DNA of 64,000 bases from Thalassocella blandensis (GCA_902141825.1 CABFPG010000001.1:310001-374000), one strand, 5' to 3'; shown: positions 8,226 through 18,120, counted from the first letter of the stretch. Numbers and translations: made by a program. The notes: generated by a model not told the origin, from the letters alone.

Positions 8226-9683
8226 TTACAAATCATAATTAATGTCGGTAATTCCGCGTTCCGATAAACGATTTCTTAATGCGGTAATACGAGGGCTATA
8301 CGGATTCAACTGTTCGGCAACTTTTAGTGCTGAATACAAAGCCGCTTCCTGTAGATCCATACCCGTCGTAAATTGCCCAGAGAACCATATGCCTTCATAC
8401 CCCTGCCAATTGCGAATCTCACGACTGGCACGAATGGCCTGCGGTGTAATCCACGGATGGAAGAAGGTGCGCTCAGCCAGAATGTTCTGAGGATCATGGT
8501 CCCGATCGGTGGCCCAGCTTTTAAACAGGGACTGGTCACCCGGAAGATCCGTATGAATACCACCGAGCCAGACACTGCCTTCACACTCACCATCTTTGAT
8601 CCCAGCGTTATAGACACACCAGTATTGTGGAGAGTCAGTTTCCACCATGTAGGCCGGGTCAGAGTGAATTAGCAGGCGCGCGCGGAAATATTCAAACTGA
8701 TCGAGAATGGAGGCAATTTCAGTGGTAAAAGGCAACTCGGAAAACCAGTTTTTTGCAAATCTTGGTGGTGCATTCACAACAATTTGATCATAGGGTCCAA
8801 ACGTTCCCGCTTCAGTTTCGAGGTACCATTGTCCCTGTTCCTTTTGCAAGCCAGTAACACCCGCATTGGTCCATACGTTTACATTTTCACACTGGTCTAG
8901 AATTACCTGAAGATTACCCCCCAAGCCGATGTTAGAGTTCATCGTCGTTGCACCGGCACACAGATTTTGTGGGTAAGCAAGCGCAAATGTTTGCAGAATG
9001 GAACGCGCTGACGCTTTCTTTGCCTGGGCGACATTACAGCCTATTAATGCGGACATCCAAGGCAGCAAAAGGTCATATTTAAAATATCGCGACAATGCCA
9101 AACTATCGATCCACTCTTCGAGAGTAATTTCATAATCGCTATCATCTAGAATAAAATTTCTGGCGTACTGCGTGTACAAACCAAAATTAATACTGGTAAA
9201 AATATTCCAGTGAGTATTTTTGGAGTTAAAAGTATAGCGATCTTTGTCCATCGCCATAATAGATAAGCTGCCAGGAGCTTCCAAGGTTTGATCCATGGCT
9301 TCATTGTCTGGATTAAATAAGCCTACCTCTTCGAGTAAAGAAACATACAAGGGATGCGTATCTGGGTGGAAAAACTCTGCCCCCAAATCAAAATAAAAAT
9401 GTTCGCCTTCGTATTCCACACTAACAGAATCACAATGGCCGCCGATTTTATGGCGCGATTCAAACAAGTCTATATTCCAATCGGAATCACACAACCAGGA
9501 TGCAGCAACGCCTCCCATGCCACTTCCGATAATGGCCAACTGTTTGCCGTCCTTTGTTTTTTCCCGAGCAGCTTCCCAGGCAGCGTGAGACAATGTCGTA
9601 CTCGTTGTTAAGGTCGCGCCACCTAACGCGGCTGCGCCTTTAAGAAAGTTACGACGACCAGCGTTCACTTTATTGTTATTCAT
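8226..9683 (-). CDS. Tat-exported FAD-dependent amine-oxidase-like oxidoreductase
   Basis: The 485-residue flavoprotein has a twin-arginine signal (RRNFLKG, residues 10-16, then an alanine/threonine-rich core). The dinucleotide-binding motif IIGSGMGG begins at about residue 51 and is followed by an ESRHKIGGHC segment typical of the flavin-containing amine oxidoreductase/phytoene-desaturase-like group. A C-terminal stretch with WFSGQFTTGMDLQEAAL fits the FAD-binding end of the fold. Tat export implies that it folds with FAD in the cytoplasm and acts in the periplasm or at the surface. The substrate is not recognisable. The neighbouring lactone-oxidase-type lipoprotein suggests a shared extracytoplasmic redox role, which is inference. 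Confidence 0.85.
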   Translation of the reverse strand: MNNNKVNAGRRNFLKGAAALGGATLTTSTTLSHAAWEAAREKTKDGKQLAIIGSGMGGVAASWLCDSDWNIDLFESRHKIGGHCDSVSVEYEGEHFYFDLGAEFFHPDTHPLYVSLLEEVGLFNPDNEAMDQTLEAPGSLSIMAMDKDRYTFNSKNTHWNIFTSINFGLYTQYARNFILDDSDYEITLEEWIDSLALSRYFKYDLLLPWMSALIGCNVAQAKKASARSILQTFALAYPQNLCAGATTMNSNIGLGGNLQVILDQCENVNVWTNAGVTGLQKEQGQWYLETEAGTFGPYDQIVVNAPPRFAKNWFSELPFTTEIASILDQFEYFRARLLIHSDPAYMVETDSPQYWCVYNAGIKDGECEGSVWLGGIHTDLPGDQSLFKSWATDRDHDPQNILAERTFFHPWITPQAIRASREIRNWQGYEGIWFSGQFTTGMDLQEAALYSALKVAEQLNPYSPRITALRNRLSERGITDINYDL

Positions 9684-10048
9684 GCGTTGCTCCTAACTGT
9701 ATACAATCTATTCTCTTAAGAACAGTGTGTATTATTATTGACTTTAGCGAGTGTTTTAAAAGCTTCTATCTATAAAATGTACTATTGAAAAAGCGACTAA
9801 TTAAAATAGCTTCTATATTACCCATGGAATATTGCATTAAAATAATGACACTTGCGATGATGTGTTTAATGTTTCCATGAATTATTACTTGTGTGAGGCA
9901 AGCATCACATTATTGAAGCCCGAGTGGATTTGAATTAATTGAATTCTCGACGCGTAATTAACACCATTTGATCACGCCTTACTGTTCCTTTTCTGCACAA
10001 GTAGTAACCTTTACATGCAGCATATAACAAACGATACTTTGGTCTAAA
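9684..10048. other. Gene-free divergent intergenic region
   Basis: This AT-rich stretch separates the minus-strand oxidoreductase from the plus-strand acetyltransferase and must hold both promoters. I see no gene and no clear operator. A frame on the minus strand here is opposite the acetyltransferase and is a shadow. Confidence 0.5.
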
Positions 10049-10570
10049 ATGCGAAAAATACTCTGTAATTTTACCGAGCATGGGGAGCAAGTACTCGCCA
10101 TTCTCAACGAAGTCATTGAAAACTCTACCGCGCTGTACGACTATAAAGCGCGCACCCTCCAGCAAATGCAGGAATGGTTTCAATTTAAAAATGATCATCA
10201 CTTCCCAGTGCTGGGTTATATCAACGACACCGGCAAACTTATGGGCTTTGCCAGTTTTGGTCCCTTTCGTCATTTCCCCGCGTATAAATATACGGTTGAA
10301 CATTCCATTTACGTTCATCAGGAATTTCGAGGTAAGGGTTTAGGAAAAACTTTACTGCGCGACATTGTCGCGGCTGCGCAGGAGCGCCAATACCATGTTG
10401 TTATAGGCGCTCTGGATCAGAATAACACTGGCAGTATTGCACTTCACGAACAAATGGGTTTCACACATTGCGGCACCATTCATCAAGCAGCATTTAAATT
10501 TGGAAAATGGCTCAATCTGGTGTTTTATCAGAAAATACTTCCCACACCAGAAACCCCACACGACGGATAA
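10049..10570 (+). CDS. GNAT-family N-acetyltransferase (phosphinothricin acetyltransferase-like)
   Basis: The 173-residue cytoplasmic enzyme transfers acetyl from acetyl-CoA to an amine. Seen: the acetyl-CoA pyrophosphate-binding loop RGKGLGK (about residues 94-100) after the HSIYVHQEF strand, the N-terminal ENSTALYDYKART segment, and the C-terminal LHEQMGFTHCG strand-turn that recurs in the phosphinothricin/methionine sulfoximine acetyltransferase subgroup. The start codon lies in an AT-rich context without a strong ribosome-binding site. The natural substrate may be an amino-acid analogue; the family name does not settle it. Confidence 0.85.
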   Translation: MRKILCNFTEHGEQVLAILNEVIENSTALYDYKARTLQQMQEWFQFKNDHHFPVLGYINDTGKLMGFASFGPFRHFPAYKYTVEHSIYVHQEFRGKGLGKTLLRDIVAAAQERQYHVVIGALDQNNTGSIALHEQMGFTHCGTIHQAAFKFGKWLNLVFYQKILPTPETPHDG

Positions 10571-10685
10571 TAAAGAGGAGCATAATCTCGGCATGTACAT
10601 TCGCAGAATCGTGCTATATTGCACAGCAATACAAATGCAGTTTTGAACCTTGTTCTTGTCAGTTTCTCAGTCTCAGGAGATATTT

Positions 10686-11033
10686 ATGAAATACGCCAGC
10701 AGCTGCCATTGCGGCGCCATTGCTTTTGAAGTAGAAGGCGAAATTGAATCCCTTATGGAGTGTAATTGTTCCATTTGCAGCAGGAAGGGACATGTGCTGT
10801 GGTTTGTCCCCAAAAGTCAGGTGACGTTTCAGACACCGGAATCCGCGATGAGCACTTACACTTTTAACAAGCAGGTCATAAAACACAATTTCTGCTCTAC
10901 TTGCGGATGCTCACCCATTGGTTTTGGCAGTGACGGGGAAGGCAATGAAATGGCGGCGATCAATGTGCGCTGTATTCCAGATCTCGATTTATCGCAGTAC
11001 ACCATTAATCACTATGACGGCAAAGCGCTTTAA
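10686..11033 (+). CDS. GFA/CENP-V-fold zinc protein
   Basis: The 115-residue protein belongs to the GFA family, named after glutathione-dependent formaldehyde-activating enzyme, whose members bind zinc with clustered cysteines. Seen: SCHCGAIAFE at the N-terminus, CNCSICSRKG, and a late FCSTCGCSP, giving the usual set of zinc-binding cysteines. I chose the ATG at 10686 because a CAGGAGAT site precedes it; an upstream in-frame start would add 12 residues that do not fit the family. The biochemical role is uncertain, as most family members have no proven formaldehyde activity. Confidence 0.85.
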   Translation: MKYASSCHCGAIAFEVEGEIESLMECNCSICSRKGHVLWFVPKSQVTFQTPESAMSTYTFNKQVIKHNFCSTCGCSPIGFGSDGEGNEMAAINVRCIPDLDLSQYTINHYDGKAL

Positions 11034-11062
11034 TTAAAGCGCTGCCACATAACGGGATATAT

Positions 11063-11311
11063 TTAAAAACGCAGAGAAGGCAATACGATATTAAAACGTT
11101 TACTCAAACCTGATGTCACGGACTTATCGCACTCCTTCTCTTGCTCCTCACTGGTGTCAGCTTTAGATAACTTAGCCGAAATGCCTTCATACATGGGTGC
11201 ACGAAGCTCTTCAGCTATAATATCGCGCGCAAAAATTCCTGTTGCCAGCGCGAACCCTCCCAATATCAACAACCCCAATTTAACGTTTTTATTTTTCATC
11301 AACAAACTCAT
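11063..11311 (-). CDS. Small membrane or exported protein of unknown function
   Basis: The 82-residue product is not recognised. It has a short basic N-terminus (MKNKNVK after an optional MSLL), one hydrophobic segment LGLLILGGFALATGIFA that can be a membrane anchor or signal peptide, and a polar tail rich in Lys, Glu and Ser with one cysteine. The frame is open further upstream, but the extra residues look non-coding. No strong ribosome-binding site is visible, so the start could also be the ATG at 11299. It may be a real orphan gene or a chance frame. Confidence 0.45.
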   Translation of the reverse strand: MSLLMKNKNVKLGLLILGGFALATGIFARDIIAEELRAPMYEGISAKLSKADTSEEQEKECDKSVTSGLSKRFNIVLPSLRF

Positions 11312-11445
11312 CTGAATCAACCCGAGCAAAAAATGGAAGGTGAGCAAGCGCCTGTTCGTATACAGGTCATTTACACTGGTACCAGGCAGAGCATCGCAAA
11401 ACAATATACCGTATAGCCTGATATTGCAAACCCATCACATTCAGA

Positions 11446-11482
11446 CAAAAAAATGGGCCGTCGGTGTGTATGACAGCCCATT
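11446..11482 (-). terminator. Intrinsic terminator after the 5'-nucleotidase gene
   Basis: A 7-bp stem AATGGGC/GCCCATT (11452-11458 with 11476-11482), extended by an inner GTC/GAC pairing, is followed on the minus strand by a run of U. It lies about 50 bases after the stop codon of the minus-strand nucleotidase. Confidence 0.75.
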
Positions 11483-11534
11483 CTCAGAATCGTTATGTAA
11501 AATTTAAATAAAACTTTGAGGTTTTAATCGATAA

Positions 11535-13700
11535 TTACATTACAGGTTGAATATACAGATCCTGATCAGCTGGCGTGTCTGCATCACTGTATACAGGAGT
11601 CGCTTCATTATCGTCCGCAGGGAAGTTCCCCAGCAAGTATTCAGCTAGCGCATCCTGTTCTGTACCATCATCAGCAAATGTTGCATTTCCGGTTTGCACG
11701 CCTTCCGCCAACATATCCACAACATTCGCAGCCATGTCAGAAGGGAACGGGTAGCCATCGCCACCTTCCGCGAGGTAACCCAGCGTCACAACCCGGAACG
11801 TCATACTATCTGCACCAGCAACAAGCTCACCATCTTCAACCACGATTACTTCATCACCGTCAGCCCCGGCACCATTGTCATCCAATACCGTCAAGCTGCG
11901 AATTCTCATTCCCGCGGAATCAACCACAGGTGGTTCGCCAGTTACGGTCTGTCCAGTCTGATTCACGTCGTAGGTAAAACGAACTCCCGCAACTTGTGCA
12001 AATTGACCGGGCGTACTAGTACCACCAGACGCTGCCACGCCGTGCTCTAGAATTTCTTTTAATTGGGGTCCCGTCAAGGTGACAAAACTCAGGCTATTGT
12101 TAAAGCGCAACGCGATTTCCAAATCCAATTGAGAAATATCACCAGCTTGCGAAATACCCTCTACACCAGCAGGTGGGCCACACTCCAGATCATCACCGCC
12201 AGTGCTGCCTGGAGGAACGATACAAGAACCAATAGAGGCGCGGATACCACCACCATTTTTAATCGAAATAGAAACAGATGGGTCGGCCTGCTGGGCATAA
12301 TACAAGTTGGCTTGAGCAGTGAGATTGCCCAAGTTGGTTTCCTCTGTCCGTACAGATACACGCTCACCATTTAAGTACACACTGGAGCGCCCTACAATAT
12401 TGCCTGCTTTAGCTTGCAAGGCATCTGTCAAGGTAGCGGAAATATCGGCCACATCGTCAATAGCGTCTCCCCATGACAAGCCCTGCTCTACCAGGCCGGT
12501 CTCATCCGCAGCATAGGCCCCATTAATCTGATCATCCATTAAGACAGGAATCAATATTCCACGCTTATCAAATGTTACAACCAGTCTTCCCAGATAGGTG
12601 TAATCGCCATCTGTATTGACCACCAGTACTGGCTCACCGTCTGCACTGCTGTATTGCAGAGGATAATCATCCACTGCCACGTCGCCATCACGGAGACGAT
12701 CATTGGCATCGGCAAGAATGGTATTCGACCCACCGGCTACAATGATGTCGACATCACTTAACAGCGGCGCCAGTTGCTGTTCAACAGCGATCTGCTGCAT
12801 GTGGGCAAGCAAAATAATTTTGTTAATTCCCTCTGCGGTCAATGCATCGACTGCCGGCTGAATTTCAGCCGCAAGCGCCGCCACGTCGGCACTGTCTTCC
12901 GGCAGCACACTAATATCACCAGGAGAAGAAATTGATCTCAATGTTGGGGTTGTAGCACCAACAACACCAACGCGCTGACCACCAACAGAAATTACGGTAC
13001 TGGCTGCGACTTTATTTTTTAAGGTTGTGGCAGCTGCTCCGTCGGTGCCAATTAATGACGCCAAAGCAGAGTCTGTAGAGAAATCCAGGTTTGCAGAAAG
13101 GTAGGGGAATTTTGCTCCCGGCCACATATTTTCGCCATCCTGTTCAGCACTGATTAGCGCAGCCACTTCTTCCGTGCCCATATCAAATTCGTGATTACCA
13201 AATACCGTCGCTTGCACACCCAGTGCATTAAGATACGCCACATGTGCACGACCATTGCCCGGCACGCCCAATATTGATGCAAGCGCGTCGTCACTCGCTA
13301 CATTATATTCTGGACCAGGAATCCAATTGTCACCAGAACTGAGCACTACAGTATTATTAAATTCAGATTTGAATGTGTTGAGTAACGCTGAAAAACGCAC
13401 CGCGTTATTAATAATATCGCGCCCACCATCAACATCAGCGAAATGCAGTAATTGCAGTTCAAACGCTTCCTGGTCACACAACGTCTCACTATCAGTGATT
13501 TCGTCGGCTTCCAATTCGCCGTTGCGATTGCTATCCAACCCAGAATCAATTCGTACACCACCGTACAAACATGCGTCACTACCAGCAGCAATTGCTGTTT
13601 GAGAAATTAAACTGTTTGCACCATTTTTGCCATCATCACCGCTACATGCGGATAAAAGTATTGCGATTGTCAATAAACTAAAGACTTGCAATCCGTTCAT
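11535..13700 (-). CDS. Surface 5'-nucleotidase/2',3'-cyclic phosphodiesterase-type lipoprotein
   Basis: The roughly 721-residue lipoprotein (lipobox LLSAC) combines a calcineurin-like metallophosphatase domain with a C-terminal 5'-nucleotidase domain, the UshA/CpdB arrangement that releases phosphate and nucleosides from extracellular nucleotides. Seen: LLHFADVDGG at the start of the phosphatase domain, the metal-binding GNHEFD, ILLAHMQQ, and a C-terminal NGGGIRASI segment that binds the nucleoside. A short EF-hand-like DSNRNGELEADE segment near the N-terminus suggests calcium binding. I prefer the ATG at 13700, which has a GGTGGG site, over 13712. The first metal motif reads FADVDGG rather than the usual TNDxHG, so its activity deserves testing. 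Confidence 0.88.
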   Translation of the reverse strand: MNGLQVFSLLTIAILLSACSGDDGKNGANSLISQTAIAAGSDACLYGGVRIDSGLDSNRNGELEADEITDSETLCDQEAFELQLLHFADVDGGRDIINNAVRFSALLNTFKSEFNNTVVLSSGDNWIPGPEYNVASDDALASILGVPGNGRAHVAYLNALGVQATVFGNHEFDMGTEEVAALISAEQDGENMWPGAKFPYLSANLDFSTDSALASLIGTDGAAATTLKNKVAASTVISVGGQRVGVVGATTPTLRSISSPGDISVLPEDSADVAALAAEIQPAVDALTAEGINKIILLAHMQQIAVEQQLAPLLSDVDIIVAGGSNTILADANDRLRDGDVAVDDYPLQYSSADGEPVLVVNTDGDYTYLGRLVVTFDKRGILIPVLMDDQINGAYAADETGLVEQGLSWGDAIDDVADISATLTDALQAKAGNIVGRSSVYLNGERVSVRTEETNLGNLTAQANLYYAQQADPSVSISIKNGGGIRASIGSCIVPPGSTGGDDLECGPPAGVEGISQAGDISQLDLEIALRFNNSLSFVTLTGPQLKEILEHGVAASGGTSTPGQFAQVAGVRFTYDVNQTGQTVTGEPPVVDSAGMRIRSLTVLDDNGAGADGDEVIVVEDGELVAGADSMTFRVVTLGYLAEGGDGYPFPSDMAANVVDMLAEGVQTGNATFADDGTEQDALAEYLLGNFPADDNEATPVYSDADTPADQDLYIQPVM

Positions 13701-13812
13701 TAAGCCCACCATAAAATAGAAAAGAAAGTTGAAGCGAAAAAAAACTCGCAGAATAAAATATTAATCAAGCTCAATGACGAATTTGTGACAAGCTACCGCA
13801 ATATAAAACCAT

Positions 13813-13847
13813 AAAAAAAGCTCTTCCCCTTTAACAGGGGAAGAGCT
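13813..13847 (-). terminator. Intrinsic terminator after the second chitinase gene
   Basis: A perfect 12-bp stem (13819-13830 with 13836-13847) with a 5-base loop is followed on the minus strand by a U-rich run. It sits 24 bases beyond the chitinase stop codon. Confidence 0.9.
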
Positions 13848-13870
13848 CACCAAAATAAAATTACCGAATA

Positions 13871-16288
13871 TTAACGCAGAGGTGCAAGCAGAGACTCACA
13901 TTCTGCAACTGTAATATTTTTGCCACAAACTGGAATTTGTGAAGCAGGGCTCACATCAGCTTTGTTACTGACCATGTTATTGCCCAGAACATGGTTCACC
14001 GTGTTGAGGTTGTAACCGTTATCCTGCTCTGCCATCCAAAAGAAAATTCCAGCCAGTCCATTGTCTTTTGCATACTGCGTTTTCAACGCAACTGTTCGCG
14101 GTGTTTCAATACTGATATACGAACCTATGTTGTCGTTATAGAGATAATCCGCATTGGCTATCGTATCGGTGTAAAGAGAGTATCCATTGCGGCCTTTTAA
14201 ATCACGATCCACATAATTCTGGAATAAATCATACCCCTCAACAACGCCGGCCTCCCATGTGCCTACGCCTGCAATTCCCAAAATTAAATCCCGCCCCTCC
14301 CAACTGCTGGTGCCATAACTGGTTGACCCCGTTACACCCTGGGTAAACTCACTGATGTCATTCAAGTTGGTAGCCTTAGAGCGATGATAGTTGGCAGCAC
14401 CAATCATTAACTTATTGGCGGGTACACCCTGCTGCATCATATAGTTAATCGTCCAATCTGCCGAGGTGCCCGCAGAGCTGCCTGTAGCGTTAGGATTGGT
14501 GTACAGCGGTGTATGATGGGACAACTCTCGCTCCCATGCTCCGGTCAAGTCATAGGTCATCAGATACAAACGATCCATATAAGGATGCACATCACCCCAG
14601 GTAATTTTCTCCAAACGCCCCAGGCCCGCTGGGATGGCAGAGGAAAGACGGTAATCTTTGCCGGTTTTTGCGGAAAGCCAATCCATACCGGCCCGCAATT
14701 CCTGAATCAGAGTGGCATAGTTTGCATCATCTGCTGGGCTGGATGCGCCAACCACAGCACCATCGGTCGCAGGGTATTCCCAGTCGATATCAACCCCATC
14801 AAAATCATATCGCTCCAAGAAATGTACAACGGAATCAACAAAAGCCTTACGACGAATACTGTTTCCAGCCATCCAGTAAAAACCCTCCGACAGGGTCCAA
14901 CCACCAATGGATAAATCGAGTTTTAAATCTGGGTTCTGTTCTCGCAAGGCGTAAAGCACGCCGAAAACACCACCCACTTTATCTGCATCCAATTCATACA
15001 TACTTTCGGTGCCGACCACACCTTGTGGAGCAACCCCTACGTTGCGCACAAATGCGGCTTCGAAATCAGCGATCGCCATCGCACCATCCGGTAAATCACT
15101 CTGGTTACAGGTTCGCATGACCGCTGCAGGAGCTGTGGTTGGGAAACCACCATCTTGAGTATTTTGCGCATCGGGGAAACAGATGCCAGCAAAACCATAG
15201 ACTATTCGATTCAAATTATTGGCGGGCAGCTTGGTGAAGTCATAACGTCGGCCATATATTGCCCAGTCACCGATATAGCTGACGATTTCAGTACCCGACG
15301 TCACATGATAAGTATTGTGCTGCAGAGTTAGCGTACCGGGAACCAGCTTAGATCCTCGCGCGCCATTATCCACATCCAGTCCAGCATGATCTCCCCCGTT
15401 ATCGGAGGCCGGATTAATCCCGCCAGACTGTCCAGGAAGACTACTTTGCCCCGACGATATGACCGCCGCCCCAATAGACGCTGAGGGGCTGACATTACCT
15501 GCGTTAGGGTTTCCATCGACGGGACTTGGCAGACCGTAATCAATGGTGTTGGGAATAGGCACTGGACACATATCTGGATCAGGGAAACCAACCGGTTCTG
15601 ACCATTGACCAGGATAGGCTGTACTGCCCGGCTCAATCGAATGCGTATCAACTAGGGCTTGATAAACTGCGCCGTTGTACGCGACAAAAGACCCTTTCGG
15701 ATAAATTTTTCCAGATTCATATTCTACGGCACAAAACCCCACGTCTGGAATGCCGCCACTGCTCCCACCGGAACTTGACGAACTGCTGCCACCGCCGCAA
15801 GCTGCCGCTGAAGATACCGACCAGGCATTGGCAAAAGCCCAGCCAACTCCTGGCTCATACGCAGACGAACCGTTAGAGCACCATCCCGCCACTGTACATT
15901 GATAATAACCGCCGGCGTTTGACACAACGTCACCCGCTGCATAACTGGTGCCTGCCACGTAGTCCGGACAATTCCCGCCTCCCGAACTGGAAGATGAACT
16001 CGTCGATGAGCTGGATGAAGAGCTGGTCGACGAACCGACATTGTCACATACACCAAGATTATTCCATGCATATTGATGCGCCCATCCGCTTCCTGGGGCG
16101 TAGGGTCCACCTATAGAGCACCAGCCACCAACCGTACATTGATACAACACTGCATCAACCTGAACTTGATCGCCCGCGGCATAACTGCTGCCATTGGCAT
16201 ACGCCGGAACCCCGTCACACGAGGCGGCATAGGCATTGCTCGAAAAACACAAAAGCAATGCTACATTTGTGAGGATTTTTTTCATCAT
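13871..16288 (-). CDS. Secreted GH18 chitinase with two CBM73-like modules and a CBM5-like module
   Basis: The secreted protein of about 805 residues starts with a signal peptide ending ...SSNAYA. Two CBM73-like chitin-binding modules follow, each with Y.C.V.GWCS and a (Y)xPG turn, separated by serine-rich linkers. Next are a CBM5/12-like module (YNGAVYQAL ... QWSEPV) and a C-terminal GH18 domain with DGVDIDWEYP, which carries the catalytic glutamate. Inside GH18 an insertion between strands 1 and 2 holds FAGICFPDAQ. An AGGA site lies 5 bases before the first of two adjacent ATGs, and the longer upstream frame is not protein-like. It lacks the LPMO module of the first chitinase, so the two enzymes are complementary rather than duplicates. 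Confidence 0.93.
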   Translation of the reverse strand: MMKKILTNVALLLCFSSNAYAASCDGVPAYANGSSYAAGDQVQVDAVLYQCTVGGWCSIGGPYAPGSGWAHQYAWNNLGVCDNVGSSTSSSSSSSTSSSSSSGGGNCPDYVAGTSYAAGDVVSNAGGYYQCTVAGWCSNGSSAYEPGVGWAFANAWSVSSAAACGGGSSSSSSGGSSGGIPDVGFCAVEYESGKIYPKGSFVAYNGAVYQALVDTHSIEPGSTAYPGQWSEPVGFPDPDMCPVPIPNTIDYGLPSPVDGNPNAGNVSPSASIGAAVISSGQSSLPGQSGGINPASDNGGDHAGLDVDNGARGSKLVPGTLTLQHNTYHVTSGTEIVSYIGDWAIYGRRYDFTKLPANNLNRIVYGFAGICFPDAQNTQDGGFPTTAPAAVMRTCNQSDLPDGAMAIADFEAAFVRNVGVAPQGVVGTESMYELDADKVGGVFGVLYALREQNPDLKLDLSIGGWTLSEGFYWMAGNSIRRKAFVDSVVHFLERYDFDGVDIDWEYPATDGAVVGASSPADDANYATLIQELRAGMDWLSAKTGKDYRLSSAIPAGLGRLEKITWGDVHPYMDRLYLMTYDLTGAWERELSHHTPLYTNPNATGSSAGTSADWTINYMMQQGVPANKLMIGAANYHRSKATNLNDISEFTQGVTGSTSYGTSSWEGRDLILGIAGVGTWEAGVVEGYDLFQNYVDRDLKGRNGYSLYTDTIANADYLYNDNIGSYISIETPRTVALKTQYAKDNGLAGIFFWMAEQDNGYNLNTVNHVLGNNMVSNKADVSPASQIPVCGKNITVAECESLLAPLR

Positions 16289-17237
16289 TATTGTCCTGTT
16301 TTTGTCTGTAAACGCCGTTTGTTGACGTGCCCCTTTCAGCAGCAACAGAGTGTTGAGCAGGCTGAGATTGAACGTCGCAATACGGTCATTGTTTTGCTCA
16401 CGCACAGTGATGAGTTATACCTCGCAGCGCAGGATACGGACATGCAAAAGCATTCGACGAAAACAAAACGACGAATAGGATGGGAGGACTACTGACTCTC
16501 TACACCATACCAAACGCAACCGAACAACGACGCGTAAAAAACTGGTCCCTTAAACACTGTAGAGTGAGAAAATCTGAAATCACATGGGTATAAATATTAT
16601 GTATTATCGCAATTTCAGCCGAATCATAGTATAAGCTGAATATTTGAAGTACAAGCATTAATCATCGAAATTCGCGCTGGCCGCCGGGACCAAATTCACA
16701 AATCCAGGCCTTCATATTTACGAGCGAAAAATCTTGTCACCTTAACTAACAAATTCTTTAAGCACCGATATTTGATCCACACGTTACACTTACAGAAAAT
16801 TGCTGTTATGCTTCAATGGCAACAACGGATTTTCAGCAAGTGCTCAGAAAGACAAATACATCCTGTTGTTTAACGAATACAGGTTTACAGACAAACGGCT
16901 TTGTTAATGATAAAGACTTGTGCGCTCCTACTTATGCACCCTTAAACGTTATCGTCAATAGCAGGAAATATTCTCTTATTTTCACTTATTGCGGCTTTCT
17001 TCATGTTTAAATATTTGCTTCACCCTCGCTGGAATTCTGGCTGTTATTTTTACTCCAGCTGGATCACTAAAGAAAAGCAATAATTTAAACAACAGATTAA
17101 CGATAAGCATAAAGTCAGAGTTAAATGTAAATGTAAATGTAAATGTAACTGCAAATGTAAAGATAAAGATAAACAAAGAAACCAATGCAACAATAAAAAG
17201 AGCAGTCACCCCATCATCGTCACTAACGGGATATTCA
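16289..17237. other. Gene-free divergent region with a short hexanucleotide repeat
   Basis: No gene is supported between the chitinase start and the solute-binding protein start. Short open frames here lack ribosome-binding sites and family likeness. The stretch should hold the chitinase promoter on the left. The repeat at its right end is listed separately. Confidence 0.5.
17122..17172. repeat. AAATGT hexanucleotide tandem repeat
   Basis: About seven to eight exact or near-exact hexamers of the AAATGT/AGATAA type lie just upstream of the solute-binding protein gene. In the frame of that gene they would encode alternating Asn-Val and Lys-Ile, which supports a start downstream of the repeat. 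Such repeats vary in copy number by slippage and could alter promoter spacing. Confidence 0.7.
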
Positions 17238-18104
17238 ATGCGACTATATTCACACTTCGCGGCATATTGCCTGTTACTTTTTGCTCTTGGCATAATGCCA
17301 GCGGCCTACTCCCACACTGCACAAGAACCAAGATCCGTTAAAAAGCCGGAAGATTCTCTCCTGCTGTCACTCAACGAATCGCAAAGCGCACAATTCAGCA
17401 AACCAATCTCAGACAATCAAACCATAGAATTCGCCATTGGTTTTTCACTGGCGCCTTATGTATTACAGAATTCGAAAGGCCTGCTGGGAGAAATTATTAC
17501 TCAGGCGCTCAGCGTTAAAGGCTACAAAGCCAAGTTTCATTTTATGACCAACGCAGAAGCTTTAGAGTATTTCGAGAAAGGACGCGCGGACGCAGTTGCA
17601 GTCGTCAAACAGGGCATGAGTAGCGGCATTCTCTCTGACCCGATTGTCACCTTCAACAATGTCGCGATTGCACTGGCCGATAAGCAATACCAGGTAACAA
17701 CCATTGATGATTTAAGCCAATTTTCGCTGGCCGGTTTTTCCAACGCCAAACACTATCTTGGTCAGACTTTTTTTGCGATGACCGAAAATCATCAAAACTA
17801 TATTGAGATTCCCAATCAAAAACGCCAGGTAAAAGCACTGTTTGATGGTGAACAAGATTTTATTGTGGCAGATGAAACCATTTTCCGTTTCAACCAAAAC
17901 ACTTTGATCCACGAATTTACATTTGATGGGAAATACCGAGCGAAAGTCAATTTTTACAGACTGTTTAACCCGGTACCTTATTATGCTGCTTTCTCCAAAC
18001 AAACCCATGTCAAAATATTTAATGAAGGGCTGAGCACAGTCACCCAAAATGGGAAAGTCACTAAGATTTATCAAAAATACACGGAGCTGTTGGATAAATA
18101 TTAA
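17238..18104 (+). CDS. Periplasmic solute-binding protein, family 3 type (amino-acid-like)
   Basis: The 288-residue protein resembles bacterial extracellular solute-binding proteins of family 3. Seen: a signal peptide (MRLYSHF through AAYSHT), the start of lobe 1 at IEFAIGFSLAPYVL, a switch near GRADAVAVVKQG, and the C-terminal FNEGLSTVTQNGKVTKIYQKY segment that closes these proteins. I chose 17238 because a proper signal peptide begins there; an upstream start at 16989 would run through the repeat. No transporter permease is next to it, so it may act as a sensor or partner of a distant transporter. Confidence 0.75.
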   Translation: MRLYSHFAAYCLLLFALGIMPAAYSHTAQEPRSVKKPEDSLLLSLNESQSAQFSKPISDNQTIEFAIGFSLAPYVLQNSKGLLGEIITQALSVKGYKAKFHFMTNAEALEYFEKGRADAVAVVKQGMSSGILSDPIVTFNNVAIALADKQYQVTTIDDLSQFSLAGFSNAKHYLGQTFFAMTENHQNYIEIPNQKRQVKALFDGEQDFIVADETIFRFNQNTLIHEFTFDGKYRAKVNFYRLFNPVPYYAAFSKQTHVKIFNEGLSTVTQNGKVTKIYQKYTELLDKY

Positions 18105-18120
18105 ATCTCACTCAGCCACA

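Noticed and set aside
11535-13700. Several plus-strand frames opposite the 5'-nucleotidase
   Set aside because: They are antisense shadows with His/Arg/Pro-rich or unlikely composition.
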